Positions 1 to 11,810 of a stretch of DNA of 64,000 nt are shown here, one piece after another (within the stretch, counting starts at the first letter, position 1; every line of letters begins with the position of its first letter). The DNA lies in contig OX326958.1 in NCBI GenBank assembly GCA_946800325.1, positions 4,102,001-4,166,000 on the forward strand, in the 5' to 3' direction. Source of the stretch: Luzula sylvatica (taxonomy: Eukaryota > Streptophyta > Magnoliopsida > Poales > Juncaceae). The translations under genes were made by a program, and so were the position numbers. The notes under the pieces were generated by a model. The model had not been told where the DNA came from. It was given only the letters and a program-made list of their open reading frames with translations, and did no database searches.

Positions 1-705
1 GTTTGTACAATTTGGTGAAAAGTTACGTAGTAGAACATTCGATCCAAACCATCTCAAAACACGTTATTTGGACTCCTCGTAGCGCTAAAAGAATTGTATG
101 ATTCGAAAAAAAAACTTTCTTAGTGTTTGTAAAATTTGGTGAAAAGTTATGTAGTAAAAGATATGATACAAATGATCTAAAAGCACGTTATTTGAACTCC
201 TCAAAACATAAAAAGATTGCTATGAATCGAAAAGAAAATTTTCTTAATGCTTGTACAATTTGGTGAAAAATTACGTAGCACAAGATTTGATACAAACCAT
301 CTAAAATACAAGTTATTTGGGCTCCTCAGAGAGTTATAAGATTGTTATGAATCGAAAAACAAACATTCTTAGTGTTTGTAAAATTTGGTGAAAAATTATG
401 TAGTAAAAGATACGATACAAATGATCCAAAAATACTTTATTTGAAGTCCTCAAAACGTAAAAAGATTCTCTAAATCGAAATTTTTTTTTTCTTAGTGTTT
501 GTTCAATTTCATGAAAAGTTACGTAGTAAAAGATTGGATCCAAAGTAGAAGATTCGATCCAAACCATCTAAAAAACAAGTTATTTGGGCTCCTCAAAGAG
601 TTATAAGATTGTTATGAATCGAAAAAACAAACTTTCTTAGTGTTTGTAAAATTTGGTGAAAACTTATGTAGTAAACGATGCGATACAAATGACCCAAAAC
701 ACGTT
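1..705. repeat. Degenerate tandem repeat of about 122-125 bp with two alternating subtypes
   Basis: Units begin with GTTTGTACAATTTGG or GTTTGTAAAATTTGG near positions 1, 125, 248, 371, 497 and 641. Two subtypes alternate. One has TACAATTTGG with GATCCAAACC or GATACAAACC. The other has TAAAATTTGG with GATACAAATGA. The real period is therefore a dimer of about 245 bp. The array continues off the left edge. No coding potential is visible. It resembles satellite DNA, but its genome-wide abundance cannot be judged here. Confidence 0.85.
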
Positions 706-2210
706 AGTCTTTGATCCAAAATTTGAATTTTACAAATAAACCCTCGAATTTTGTAACTCTCTCATTTTGATTAAATTCTATATTTTTATTCCATTTTTGT
801 TTGGGGACAAACAACCTCCAAGTGTGGAGAGATTTGATAAGAAAAAATTTCATCACTTTTTACATACACAAAATATAGAATTTAAACACATAAAAATAAT
901 TAAAGTATACAAAATATTCATAATTCCAATTTATTGAGATTAAATACTTTAATATGTGTTTTGTACTAATGTTAGGTGAAAAATGTAAAATATCGCAAAA
1001 CCAAAACTGTAGATGGATCCGTCTCGTCTTGACGATCGATTTGATATATCATATGATGATATTTGATGGTAGCATGAGAGAGAAATCGAGCTTTTTCTTC
1101 AAACGGGTCAAAGTGCGTGACCCGTTATACAAATGGACGAACATGGATCAAAAACTGACTCATTTCACCAAGGACAACAAAGTCAACATCCCAAATCACT
1201 CCTCTTTGATATTCTGTCGCAGCCAACACCTAAAATCCGTGTCGTGACCCATTTATTTCCCGGTAATGATCTACCACACCGATGGTTGCATGATGTTTAC
1301 TACACTGGATGTTCATGTGATCAGGTCAATTCCCTGTGACCTGTTCAGAAAGTTGTTTTTCACTCTATTACGACACCAAGACCAAGCAATCCAACGACAC
1401 AGCGGTTGAATTCTGACCAGTCATCAAGCTCCGCTGATCCTCTGTGGTTTCCAGCCTATGTGACCCGTGCTGCAGCACTTTCTCCTCCTATACCTACCCG
1501 GCCGCACGATCGGGTGCTTGGTTGATGCGACAGAATATCAAAAAGTATTTAAACAAACCCCTAACAGACTCAGATCTTCTGTGGACAGTAGAACGTATGG
1601 ACCACGCTGGTACATCCTAAGCTCCATTGTTCACCATGCACAGCACGAACGGATACAAAATCCTCGTCACAGAGTATCGTCAAGAGCAGTTCAAACCCCT
1701 CTTGTAGCCAAGCGAGTTATTATCATCTCCATTTATTTCTTCTATTGGACATGTCTATTTCTAAGTCCAAGAAGGAATTAAACAACAAAACCCAGGCCCA
1801 TCTCTGTCCATTTCTATCGACAATGGAGATGACTTATTTTTTGGGCTGAATGTTTGATGATTTTTAGATGATTTAATCTTGATCCGCGGGGACTATTTTA
1901 GAGGGTATTTTTGAGTTTTGTCAGCAGGCCGATGTCCAAATTTGATGAGGTTTCGATCCTTGGATTCAGCTCAACTTGCTCTACCTTCCCATGCAAGTTG
2001 AAACCTCATATCTGGAATTTTTGGACCCTTTTTTGGGTCCTGCTAGTGAGTATTTTTTTAGTGTTCCGTTGTTTTTTTGTGTATTTGTCTCTTTTTTGTT
2101 AATTTTTTTAGCGTGATCTTGTTATTAATTTTTTTAGTGTGATCTTGTTTTTTTGTGTGTTTGTATCGTTTGGTATAAGTGTTGCCGGTGGAAGCAATCG
2201 GGACAAATAG
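706..2210. other. Intergenic sequence with no recognised gene; contains a hairpin region near 1945-2040
   Basis: Short open frames exist but none resembles a family I know. Two inverted-repeat pairs lie at 1945-1953/2000-2008 (TGAGGTTTC and its complement) and 1972-1979/1993-2000 (CAACTTGC and its complement). A perfect stem GGACCC/GGGTCC with a 6-nt T loop spans 2023-2040. I assign no gene. Confidence 0.5.
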
Positions 2211-3056
2211 TACATGTAGGCATCGTGGATTTTATTGATCGTTAGAAATGTTGTTTATTTGTGCCAAACAAAACACAAATACTACATGTTGTAGGCATCG
2301 TGGATTTTATTGATCGTTAGTAATGTTGTTTATTTGTGCCAAACAAAACACAAATACTACATGTTGTAGGCATCGTGGATTTTATTGATCGTTAGTAATG
2401 TTGTTTATTTGTGCCAAACAAAACACAAATACTACATGTTGTAGGCATCGTGGATTTTATTGATCGTTAGTAATGTTGTTTATTTGTGCCAAACAAAACA
2501 CAAATACTACATGTTGTAGGCATCGTGGATTTTATTGATCGTTAGTAATGTTGTTTATTTGTGCCAAACAAAACACAAATACTACATGTTGTAGGCATCG
2601 TGGATTTTATTGATCGTTAGTAATGTTGTTTATTTGTGCCAAACAAAACACAAATACTACATGTTGTAGGCATCGTGGATTTTATTGATCGTTAGTAATG
2701 TTGTTTATTTGTGCCAAACAAAACACAAATACTACATGTTGTAGGCATCGTGGATTTTATTGATCGTTAGTAATGTTGTTTATTTGTGCCAAACAAAACA
2801 CAAATACTACATGTTGTAGGCATCGTGGATTTTATTGATCGTTAGTAATGTTGTTTATTTGTGCCAAACAAAACACAAATACTACATGTTGTAGGCATCG
2901 TGGATTTTATTGATCGTTAGTAATGTTGTTTATTTGTGCCAAACAAAACACAAATACTACATGTTGTAGGCATCGTGGATTTTATTGATCGTTAGTAATG
3001 TTGTTTATTTGTGCCAAACAAAACACAAATACTACATGTTGTAGGCATCGTGGATT
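2211..3056. repeat. 75-bp minisatellite, about 11 tandem units
   Basis: The motif CATCGTGGATT recurs exactly every 75 bp from 2221 to 3046. That is twelve occurrences enclosing eleven full periods. Units look identical except the first, which has AGAAATG instead of AGTAATG and lacks a few bases before its end. Each unit contains ATTTGTG and CACAAAT, a 7-bp stem with a 10-nt loop, so one hairpin recurs per unit. The near-perfect identity points to recent expansion. Confidence 0.97.
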
Positions 3057-5230
3057 GCAACTGGAAGCCGAAGTATGCGTTGCATAGTTAATATCAGTTG
3101 CTAGTTGCTACTGATTTTGTTTGGTGGAACTTGAGTTATAGAAAGATGCGTCCGTTTCGATATTTAGCGATGGTATAGGAAGACGTATTGAAACGTTCTA
3201 TGGGCACAATATTTTGTAATTCATTTAAGAGAAAAGTGGCTCTCATTTTGTTTATTTTGATTTTTGGAGAAGAATATACAGCACAACCAAGTAAATAAAT
3301 GTGTTACACGTTGATTAAAGTTTTAAGATTTCTTGCTAATTAATCAGAACAGGATCCAGATAAAAGATTCTTTCAATTCCTTAAAGAGGGGCTCAATTTG
3401 AATTTTTTTTAAGTGTTATTTGAAGTTTGAAATTACCATTTTACTAAACAATATCATAGTATTTCCATGTAAGAAGAAGCCAGGTGAGATGTATCCTAAT
3501 TCGTTTTGAACATTTAAATACCAGTTGTAAATTGTGTATTGTTCTTTTGGTTTGACAATGTTGTCTTATTTCCAACTAAAAAGGTGTGAAAAATGTCCTT
3601 CTAATTCATTTGTACCATATAAGTGCCATTTTAAAATTGCAACGAACTGCTTTTTTTTGTTATTTTGGATGCTTTTCAGAATAAAAAGCAGGAAACATAA
3701 TTCCATAAATTAAATTAAATTAAATATTAATTCCTTAGAATTCGGTCATTCCCGCAATGGCCTGCAATTTCACATGTATATATATATTAATTATAATTAA
3801 ATAAAATATCCATAAATATTAAATGAAAACAATTAATTACCTTGGTTTCGACGCGAGATAGATATGGTTTCTTTTGAGCATCTAAAAGAGAAACGGACTT
3901 TACCGCGCCTCTCTCTAGATTTGGTCCATTCTTTTAACACTTCGATATTACCCCCACATGGCCTACATGTCCTCGAACGATACTCTATAATCCCAATATG
4001 CGGAGTCTTCCTCAATTATTAATTAATCCCATATTTTTACTAATATAATTATTCGAACATAATATATAATATGATCAGGACCGGCCTATCGTGTTGGCTT
4101 AAGAGACTAACGTCAAAGGCCTCCATTTTTTAAAAGGCCCCACTTTTTTTTGTAATGTATTTAAGATAAGTTCAACTCTTTTGTTTTTTTTGGCCCAAAC
4201 AAGCCCTCGCAAGAGAAAGAGGAGGAGAGAAAGAAAGAGGGGGGAGAAATCTTATGGCTGGACCCGACCCCGTACGTGCAGGACCCACTATAAGCAGCTA
4301 CGAGGACCCACCAAGACAGTGCGACAGTGACCCACCACCAAGCACACAGAGGTGTGTCATGTCCCGAGGTTATATGAGTTATTAAGAATAATATAGGGAC
4401 GATAGTTTCTTTATAATACAAAAAATGTAAAGAAATGTAAAGAAATGTAAAAGTACTTATATTTATAATACAGAGGTGTGTCGTGCTGAACAATACAAAA
4501 AATTATAATTATAAATAAATTACATCGAAAAAAATAAAGAAATGTAAAAGTACATCTCGGAACGATAGTTTCTTTGACAGACATGTATCTCCAAAAATAC
4601 ATCGATGTAGATTTATGCATGCCATTATTTGTGCCAGCTTTGTATGTACTTATATTTCCCATCCTATATAAAAAAATAACTCAAAAATAAAAATAAATCA
4701 TATTTCCACACAAACTCGGGTACAAAATCAATACCTTGAGAGCTTAAGATCGAAAAACGCTTCTGCCAGGACAATCCATTCCCCTTGGTATGGAACATGG
4801 GGGCTCCTTTTTTGGTTCGACAAAATTGATATCGAATGTCGATTCCAAATTTCAGCTCAAACCTACAATAATCTCAAAAATCAAACTAAATATACACATT
4901 TTCACGCAATATCAAATAGGTTCTGAAAGTATCATATATAGCCCTATAATTTCACAAAGTACCAAATAGACCCCTATATTTTAGAAAAAGATCAATTATA
5001 CACCTATAATTTCTGGAAATTATCAACAAAAAAAAACTATTTTTTTCAAATTATCAGAAATAACCCTATAATTTATGAAATTATAGAAAACACCCCTATA
5101 ATTTCATAAAATATAAAATTAACCCCGAGATATGCATAATGAACAAAACCAACTTTTTATGTATGAAAAAAGACCAAATTTATAATTCGCAATAATTTGA
5201 AAAGGATAAAAAAAATTAAAAAAAAGAAGA
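3057..5230. other. Non-coding intergenic sequence, nothing assigned
   Basis: AT-rich sequence with short open frames only. A minus-strand frame at 3833-4015 matches no family I recognise. Around 4350-4500 the string CAGAGGTGTGTC occurs twice. Around 4930-5120 there are loose repeats of CCTATAATTTC type, typical of decayed transposon DNA. No gene is called. Confidence 0.4.
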
Positions 5231-5239
5231 CCTAAAAGC

Positions 5240-6330
5240 AAAAATGATTTTCTAAATTAATTGAAGTTTTGACCTTATTAAGGCGATTATCCCACCAGTC
5301 AACCGGATTCGCAAAGAAAGCTTGCAGCTCATCTACAGAACCTACAATATAAATTAAAATTGCACAAAATTCAAAGAAACAAAAATGTTTGGCGACTTTA
5401 AGATATATAGAGATATAAATATAATTATTATATTCATCAAATACAACACTGTACTGAATTTGAGAAAGAAAATAACCTGTGCTTATTTGATTTGGTCTCG
5501 GTTCAAAAGTAGGTACCGGTACAAAGGCGTTTTCGAGCAAATTTAAAAGCGTATACCACAACCTATTAAAATAAATAAAAAATTCTAATTAAATTCCTAT
5601 TTATACAGTTTTTAAATAAATTCAACCTTCAAGTAAGTTTGTATTTTGTACGCTCTCATCTTCCGATGTAACAATATCAGAGACCAATTTTCCCAATACG
5701 AAAATCCTCTGACCCCCCTCGACATGCTGGTACGCAATATAAGCCATCTCTTCCCAAATTGTGAGATTCACCCTTACAGGAACAAAGAGAAAGATGCAAA
5801 ATTGAAAATCAAAAGTTGAAATTTTGAAAAATAAAAGGAGAAAAGAATCTACCAGGTGGTACTGGTACGATTTTTTCAAACGCCCAATTTGACCCAAGCA
5901 ACGTCTTTACTGCTACTCGGTGGCTTCATCTGTATCGGTACCGCAGTACCAATCAACCATACCGAACCGAGTTTGTGAAATCCTTGCTCCCTTCGATCAC
6001 GTCTGGTTTTGGGTACATAATAGTGTCCCTTTACTTGCTCCATTTGTTCTCGTCGGGCGTCGTCGTCGCCTGAGGAAGACAATCGTGATTGGCCTCTTGT
6101 TAGGCGGAGGACCCTTCCTCACGGAGGCCAGAGTTTCAATCTTTTCCTCTTTCTCGGTTGCTCTCTCTCGCGCACGCAACCTTCTGTGTTCATCTCTCTC
6201 TCACGCAAGGCTGGTGCGATGCCTTGCAAAATCGCAATATCCTCTCGTTGAAACACTCCCACGCAGCAACACACTGACGAGCATAACTGGCCCCATGAAT
6301 TGCGTCAGGTATTGCTCGAACCTCTGTGCC
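5240..6330 (-). pseudogene. OSB-like organellar single-stranded-DNA-binding protein, pseudogene
   Basis: OSB proteins bind single-stranded DNA in plant mitochondria or plastids through an SSB-type OB fold followed by short PDF motifs. Reading the minus strand, I see OB-fold pieces WLIGTAVPIQMK and KDVAWVKLGV (about 5895-5960), then across an intron VNLTIWEEMAYIAYQHVEGG and VLGKLVSDIV (about 5660-5770), and a PDF-like motif ELQAFFANPVDWWDNRLNK (about 5270-5330). The pieces follow the family order. An upstream stretch, LLRGSVSTRGYC near 6260, could be a transit-peptide exon. Lesions: a TGA directly after KLGV, a frame change before WLIGT, another after SEDE, and a further indel in the strand that should lead into LNLLEN. 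The multiple breaks make it a pseudogene. Family assignment comes from memory of OSB motifs. Confidence 0.75.
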
Positions 6331-6399
6331 ATAAATATTACCAACATTATCCTGGTGAACGCAAAGCCCATTTTTGGCATAATATTTCTTATGTGACTG

Positions 6400-7157
6400 T
6401 CAATCAAAACTAATCAAGAATTGAGAGGACAAAACTAATCAAGAATTGAGAGGATAAAACTAAAGCATATAATAATTTTTAAAAAATAATTTTATTGTAT
6501 GTTATATTTATATAATTTTAATATTTCATACATTATATATGTTTGACTTTTACATTTATTTTCAAAAAAACTAACATAAAATAATAAGATGAAAAACAAT
6601 ATTAAAAGAACAACTTGCAAATATTTAAAAAATAAAATACCATGAAACTATTAAAAAAATACATAAAAAAAGAATGAAAGTAAAAAACTAGATGTTTAAA
6701 CAAATATTTTTCTATCAATTTATTTTCAATTGTTTATTTTATTACTATATGATATTAGTTTTTCATGAATAATAAATGAAAAGTTAAAATTAAACAAACA
6801 CAACATGTAATAGTTTTATTGTTTTGAAATCACTGCATGTTAAAAAAATATTTATGATTTTTTTTGAAATTAATAAAATTACTAAAAATAATAAAATAAT
6901 TTTTCAATTACTACATATGAAAAAATAATAGTATTTTGGTAAAAAAAAAAAAATCTAACACCATCAATGATTAGTTTTAATTCCTATAGGAAGTTTAGAA
7001 AATAAAATTTTGGTAGAGAAGGTTTTTGGAGTTTTCGAAAAAATAGAAAATTTTGTAGGATATCCAAAAAAATTAGTTTTATATTATTTTTCTTTAGTTT
7101 CTACTTTGTATATAATATATGTAGATTTTTCGCAAACAAGTATCCAATGTTAATTAT
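6400..7157. other. AT-rich intergenic DNA, nothing recognised
   Basis: Very AT-rich, with homopolymer runs and no open frame of note. No terminal repeats or gene fragments were recognised. Confidence 0.5.
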
Positions 7158-7573
7158 ACTTGAAAAATTACTCGCGCTTCGCTGCAAATTTAATAATATA
7201 ATAAATCAATATGCTCGATATATATATTTCATTAAAAAATGACATTGTTATGCAAATCAAGAATATTAAATATTCAGCGATGACCCGATCGATGAACAAA
7301 TATAGACCTCTCGCAAAAGAGTATAGGATCTAGATACAAAAAAAGACCGTAAGAATGATCAAATAACGTGAGAGGAGAGGTAGGGATGTAGTGGCGATCC
7401 ACCTGCGTCCCCTATTATAAATTATTTATGTGTCAATTAAATGTGTTAATTAATATTTAATCGAATCAATTAGAGAGGCAAATTAAGCCACCGTACCCAC
7501 TTTTGCCACCTCATCATGGTTACTTTTTGATGGGAGGGGTTGAGCCAAATTATATATTTAGAGGGGTTAATTG
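7158..7573 (+). repeat. Dispersed repeat, copy 1 (partner at 54039-54542)
   Basis: It matches 54039-54542 in the same orientation, from CGCGCTTCGCTGCAAATTT to TTAGAGGGGTTAATTG, with scattered substitutions. The partner has a long (AT)n tract where this copy has only about ten AT-rich bases, and an extra 20-odd bp near GCGATCCAC. The left end, with a TTCGCTGC motif, resembles termini I associate with non-autonomous plant Helitrons, but the class is unproven. Confidence 0.8.
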
Positions 7574-8743
7574 TTTTGGGCCTTGTTTTAAAAACCGGAC
7601 CGAACCGGCCGGTTCACCCAAAAAAACCGGACCCGGAGAAAAAAAACGGGTTGGTTCACTCAACAGACCGTAAATACACATGAAGTGGATAAACCAGCTT
7701 GAACCGGCCGGTTAAAATGAATAAAACGGACTGGTCTGACCAAAAAAAAACCGTCCGTTTTTTTTTGTCACAATGAAAGATTCAAAACCCATACGATTTA
7801 TTTCCCAACCCAACCCATACGATTCCCCCCTTATCTTATTCTTATGATATGTGACAAAATATGAAGCATAGATTAATCATTGATTTTTTTATGCTTATGT
7901 TTTTTTGTAGATATTTATATGTTCATTATTTTATAAATAATTTTGAACAATTTTAATATGCAACATTACCTTACATTAATAACGTGTCAAAATATTATTC
8001 GTTAGATTCATGTTGAACCAGTTGTATTCAATTTCAAATCATTTCACATTACGTTACGTGATCGTATGTGAAAACAAATGGAATGTACAAAGTTTAAATA
8101 TCTAACACAAAAATATTAATATATAATTTCAAATCATTTCACATTATTAATGTTTTGTTAAATATAACTTTAAAAAATTATGAAATTTGTTCGCTTGCAT
8201 TTATCTTTATTTCGAGTTTCATATTATTATATATCCAATAATATTTTCTCTAATTTAAAGTTATGAACATAATTATATAAGAGGATACAATATAAAAATA
8301 AAAGTTAGTATAATTACATTAGTGACTTGTAAATCTAATTATTAATATTTTTAAAACTATAATATAAAAAGATTGTACGTAGTAGTAACTAACTACGTTA
8401 TTTGTATTTTACTAAAAAAAGCAGGTTAATCTTTAAACAACTAATAAAAATGAAAGATAATAATTTATCAAACATAAATAAATTTTTTAACTTATAAAAT
8501 ATATTTTTCTTAATAATAAACATGAAAGATAAAAATTGACCAGACGCAAATAACTCCTCGAACTTTTGAAATGTTACTATTTTTACTTTTAGACATGTAA
8601 TTTAAAAATATCACCTGGTTTTGTTTTTTATTTATGTCCGGACATGTAATTTTTCTTAGCCTACAATAACATTTACCTTTTTTTTTATATATGTCGTAGA
8701 GTACAGAATAAACGTTTCGCATTTTGTCATATTAAAAAATAAT
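7574..8743. other. AT-rich intergenic DNA with a CCGGACCGAACCGG-rich patch
   Basis: Positions about 7590-7765 contain repeated ACCGG and CCGGTT motifs (AACCGGCCGGTT occurs twice), typical of a transposon terminal region. The rest is AT-rich with no gene. Sequence shared with copy B starts at 8744. Confidence 0.4.
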
Positions 8744-9750
8744 ATAATAATTTTGTTATCATCGAACTTCTTTAATAAATATAATTTTTATGTTCACAAA
8801 GTGTTATGTTTGTTCCAAAAACACAATTAAATATTAATCTTGCGCATTGCACATATCGCTAAATTAATTTCACCATAATGTCTAGTTTATAATTGTTTTT
8901 CTTTCGGGACCGAACGAGAATGAAATGTCGATATAATGAGTCTATAAATATCCACACTTCATTTCTCTCAACTTATCATTTCCAACAATTCAAAATTTGA
9001 GTTTTGCTCTTAAGAGAAACAAACTTCATTGTTCTTGAGCTTAATATATAAATCAATTAGTTGAATCCTATTTCAATTTCATTCATCCACAAACGAATTT
9101 AACTCGTGTGCATTATCGTTAGGTTAGCTCTGGCATAGTAGTTTGTTATAGGTTAAGGAAACTTTGGTATAGCTTGTTAGATATCGATAGAATGATGTAA
9201 ATCAACACCGACAACCTTGTAATCTTTTCAAAATGTATAAGTTAGCCGTGTGGCATTCCCGAAGAATAGGTATTCTTTTAATTCGAATTTGTTCAACTAG
9301 CGAATAAAAAATTGTTATTAATATTCATAAGTATTCATCGAACTTCGTTATCAAATAATAAATATTATGTTCACTTGATTTGATTGTCGGTATTGTCTCT
9401 TTATTGGTGTTAATATACTCTTATCGTTTATTGTTTGTTAATTTATCAATTAACACAACCACGCCAGAAACAAAAGTAGTACTTGTTGTAAAATTTTGAA
9501 TTAGACCATAATAATCCATATTTTCCCTTCTAAGTCATTAGAGAACATTACTTGGTCGGAGGGCAGGCCTGGTTCGATGTTTCCAAATCGGCCCTTCTCG
9601 TTCATTATATATAGCCTCTCGCGCATTCTTAATATGAACATAGAGACTACAAGCGATCTTGCATTATATGTAAGTAAATAGCGATTCAAATTCAATGTAT
9701 TTTATCAGTATAAAATTATAAATTTTATTATTTACCCTTTTCCTTCCTCC
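8744..9750. other. AT-rich sequence left of the hAT element, copy A
   Basis: No convincing gene. A 64-codon minus-strand frame at 9501-9695 is also open in copy B but differs there at two residues and resembles nothing I know. I leave it uncalled. Confidence 0.4.
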
Positions 9751-9949
9751 CTCCCTCCCAGGGCCGGACTTGGGCTTTGGCAGAGTTGGCCCAAGTCACA
9801 TGCCTCCCTTTTCTATGGGCCACCATTTTTTCCATTAAACATGCATATATACCACTACTAAACCAATAACCCGTTAAGAAAGATCCAAGATCCATTAAAC
9901 CGATAACGAATATAGCTTACATGCCTCTCCTTTTTCTCCTTTTCTTGTG

Positions 9950-10693
9950 TCGATAGGTAGGGATGTCAATGGGTCGGGTTCGGGTCGGGTATAGGCTCAT
10001 CCATACCCTTACCCATCTTAATCGGGTAATACCCGTACCCGACCCGTCAACTAAACGGATAATTTTACCCGCCCCGTTTAGTACCCGCGGGTTTTCGGAT
10101 TACTCACGGGACATTTTACCCACACCTAAACATATACAAAAACATTAAAATATACAAACGAAAAATATATTTTTTCAAATTAAAATAACATCATAGATTC
10201 ATATAACATAATAATATCACAAAATCACAAAATAGACAACAAAATATTTTTAAACATAAATTTTGGACCGTGAATTAACAAAAATTGTATAATAAAACCA
10301 AAATTGATAGAAACGTAAAATAACAGTAAAAAGTTAAAAACGAAAATAAATAAACATAAATCTAGGAAATTATTTATTTTATTTATTTACTAAACAAATA
10401 AAAAAATAAGTTGTATAATAAATAATCAGTAGAAAACATAGATTAAAACCAATAAAAAAATATTAAAATATGCATATAATGAGGGTTATTAAGAATCGGG
10501 TTCGGGTCGGGTATACCCACGGGTCGGGTACGACCTCACCCATACCCTACCCAACCCGAGCCGGGTATTTTTTAATCGGGTAATACCCGACCCGCGGGTA
10601 GGCTTAATCGGGTATTACCCGACCCGCCTGGTCCGGGTCGGGTACCCGTCGGGCACGGGTATTACCCAACCCATTGACATCCCTATCGATAGG
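9950..10693. mobile_element. Non-autonomous hAT MITE nested in the larger hAT element, present only in copy A
   Basis: The element is 9958-10685 (728 bp). Its termini are TAGGGATGTCAATGGGTC and the near-perfect inverse ending in CCCATTGACATCCCTA. The 8-bp target duplication TCGATAGG lies at 9950-9957 and 10686-10693. Copy B has a single TCGATAGG (28094-28101) with no insertion, a clean empty site. Subterminal regions are dense in GGGTCGGGT and ACCCG motifs and the core is AT-rich. No transposase is encoded. Confidence 0.95.
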
Positions 10694-11675
10694 TACTGAG
10701 TGAGACTTGAGAGCGACAGCGAGGCGACAGAGAAGGTACTGAGCGCGACGGGAGATGGAAGTCACTTCGCCGACGGGAGTCAGAGAGACGTTGGGCTTGG
10801 ATCCTCTCGTCTTCTTCACTCTTCACTTCAATTGCGGCAGAATAGCTTATATGTCTTCTTCACTCTTCACTTCGCCGACTTCGACTTCACTTCAATTGGA
10901 TCCCCTGCTCAACACGACTTCAATTGGAGACTTCGACTTCGACTTCACTTCGAAATTGGGGGCAATTTCGATTTCACTTCGACTTGGACTTCAATTGCGA
11001 CAGATAATTGTGATTTTTTCTTTCGAAATTGGGGGCAATTGACTTCAAATTCGAAATTGACTTCACTTCGAAATTGGGGGCAATTGTATCTCATCTCAGA
11101 TTCTCAGCAGGTGCGGGATTTTGCTTCGAAATTGGATTGTATCATAGATTTAAGCTTCGAAATTGGATGTTACTAACAGATTTTGGCTTCGGGATTTTCT
11201 GCAGGTGCGGGATTTTGCTGAATTGAGTGTTCGAAATTGGCTTTCACAGATTTTGGCTTCAATTGGAGGTAACAGCATTGATTCTCTGCAGCATTGGACC
11301 TCAACAGAATGTTAAATTCTTTGCTGAATTTTCTGCAGGTGCGGCATTCTCGAATTTCATCATTCTCTGCAGCATTGAGTGTTCTCGAATTTCATCGTTT
11401 TCTACAGGTTCGAATTCACGTGTTTATTTTCTTCTCTGAACATAAGTTTTCTGCAGGTTCTTCTTATTTTCTGAATTTAACATTCTTATTTTCTGCAGGT
11501 GCGGCATTCTTATCGAGTCTACGCTGAACTTTCGCATTCTTATTTTCTGAATTTTGTGATTTGGGGATAATTCTTCGTTAGTAAGTTCTGTTAAATGTAA
11601 AAGTCAATAAAAGAATTGTTCACTGGATATTATGCTAATTGTTCGCTGGTTATTGTGATAATTGTAGGCATAATC

Positions 11676-11810
11676 ATGAGGAATAAAAGAATTTTTTTGT
11701 CGGGAAATGAAAAAAGAAAAAATAAGGAAAGACGCGAATCTTTTATTCAATCTCAAAGGGGTGTCATGGATAGGTTTATTACGACTAACACATCGACGGA
11801 AATAACATAA
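11676..11810 (+). pseudogene. hAT transposase N-terminal remnant (ZMYM1/TTF-type), copy A
   Basis: A 44-codon frame follows a plausible splice acceptor (TTGTAG). It reads KRIFLSGNEKRKNKERR and later SQRGVMDRF. A basic KR-rich stretch followed by SQ-G-x-D-x-F is, as I remember it, the start of plant hAT transposases related to TTF-type zinc-finger/DUF4371 proteins. The zinc finger, the catalytic region and the dimerisation domain are absent before the right terminus at 11933. It is therefore a remnant carried by the element, not a working enzyme. Confidence 0.6.

Noticed and set aside
1467..1781. Plus-strand 104-codon frame as a gene
   Set aside because: No recognisable motif, no splice or promoter support, and composition like the surrounding DNA.
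2211..3056. Regular direct repeats resembling a CRISPR array
   Set aside because: The units are contiguous 75-bp copies with no variable spacers, in a plant genome; it is a minisatellite.
5920..6396. Plus-strand 158-codon frame
   Set aside because: It lies opposite the OSB pseudogene exons and resembles no known family.
9501..9695. Minus-strand 64-codon frame conserved in copy B (27686-27880)
   Set aside because: The copies are near-identical overall, so shared openness is uninformative; no family resemblance.
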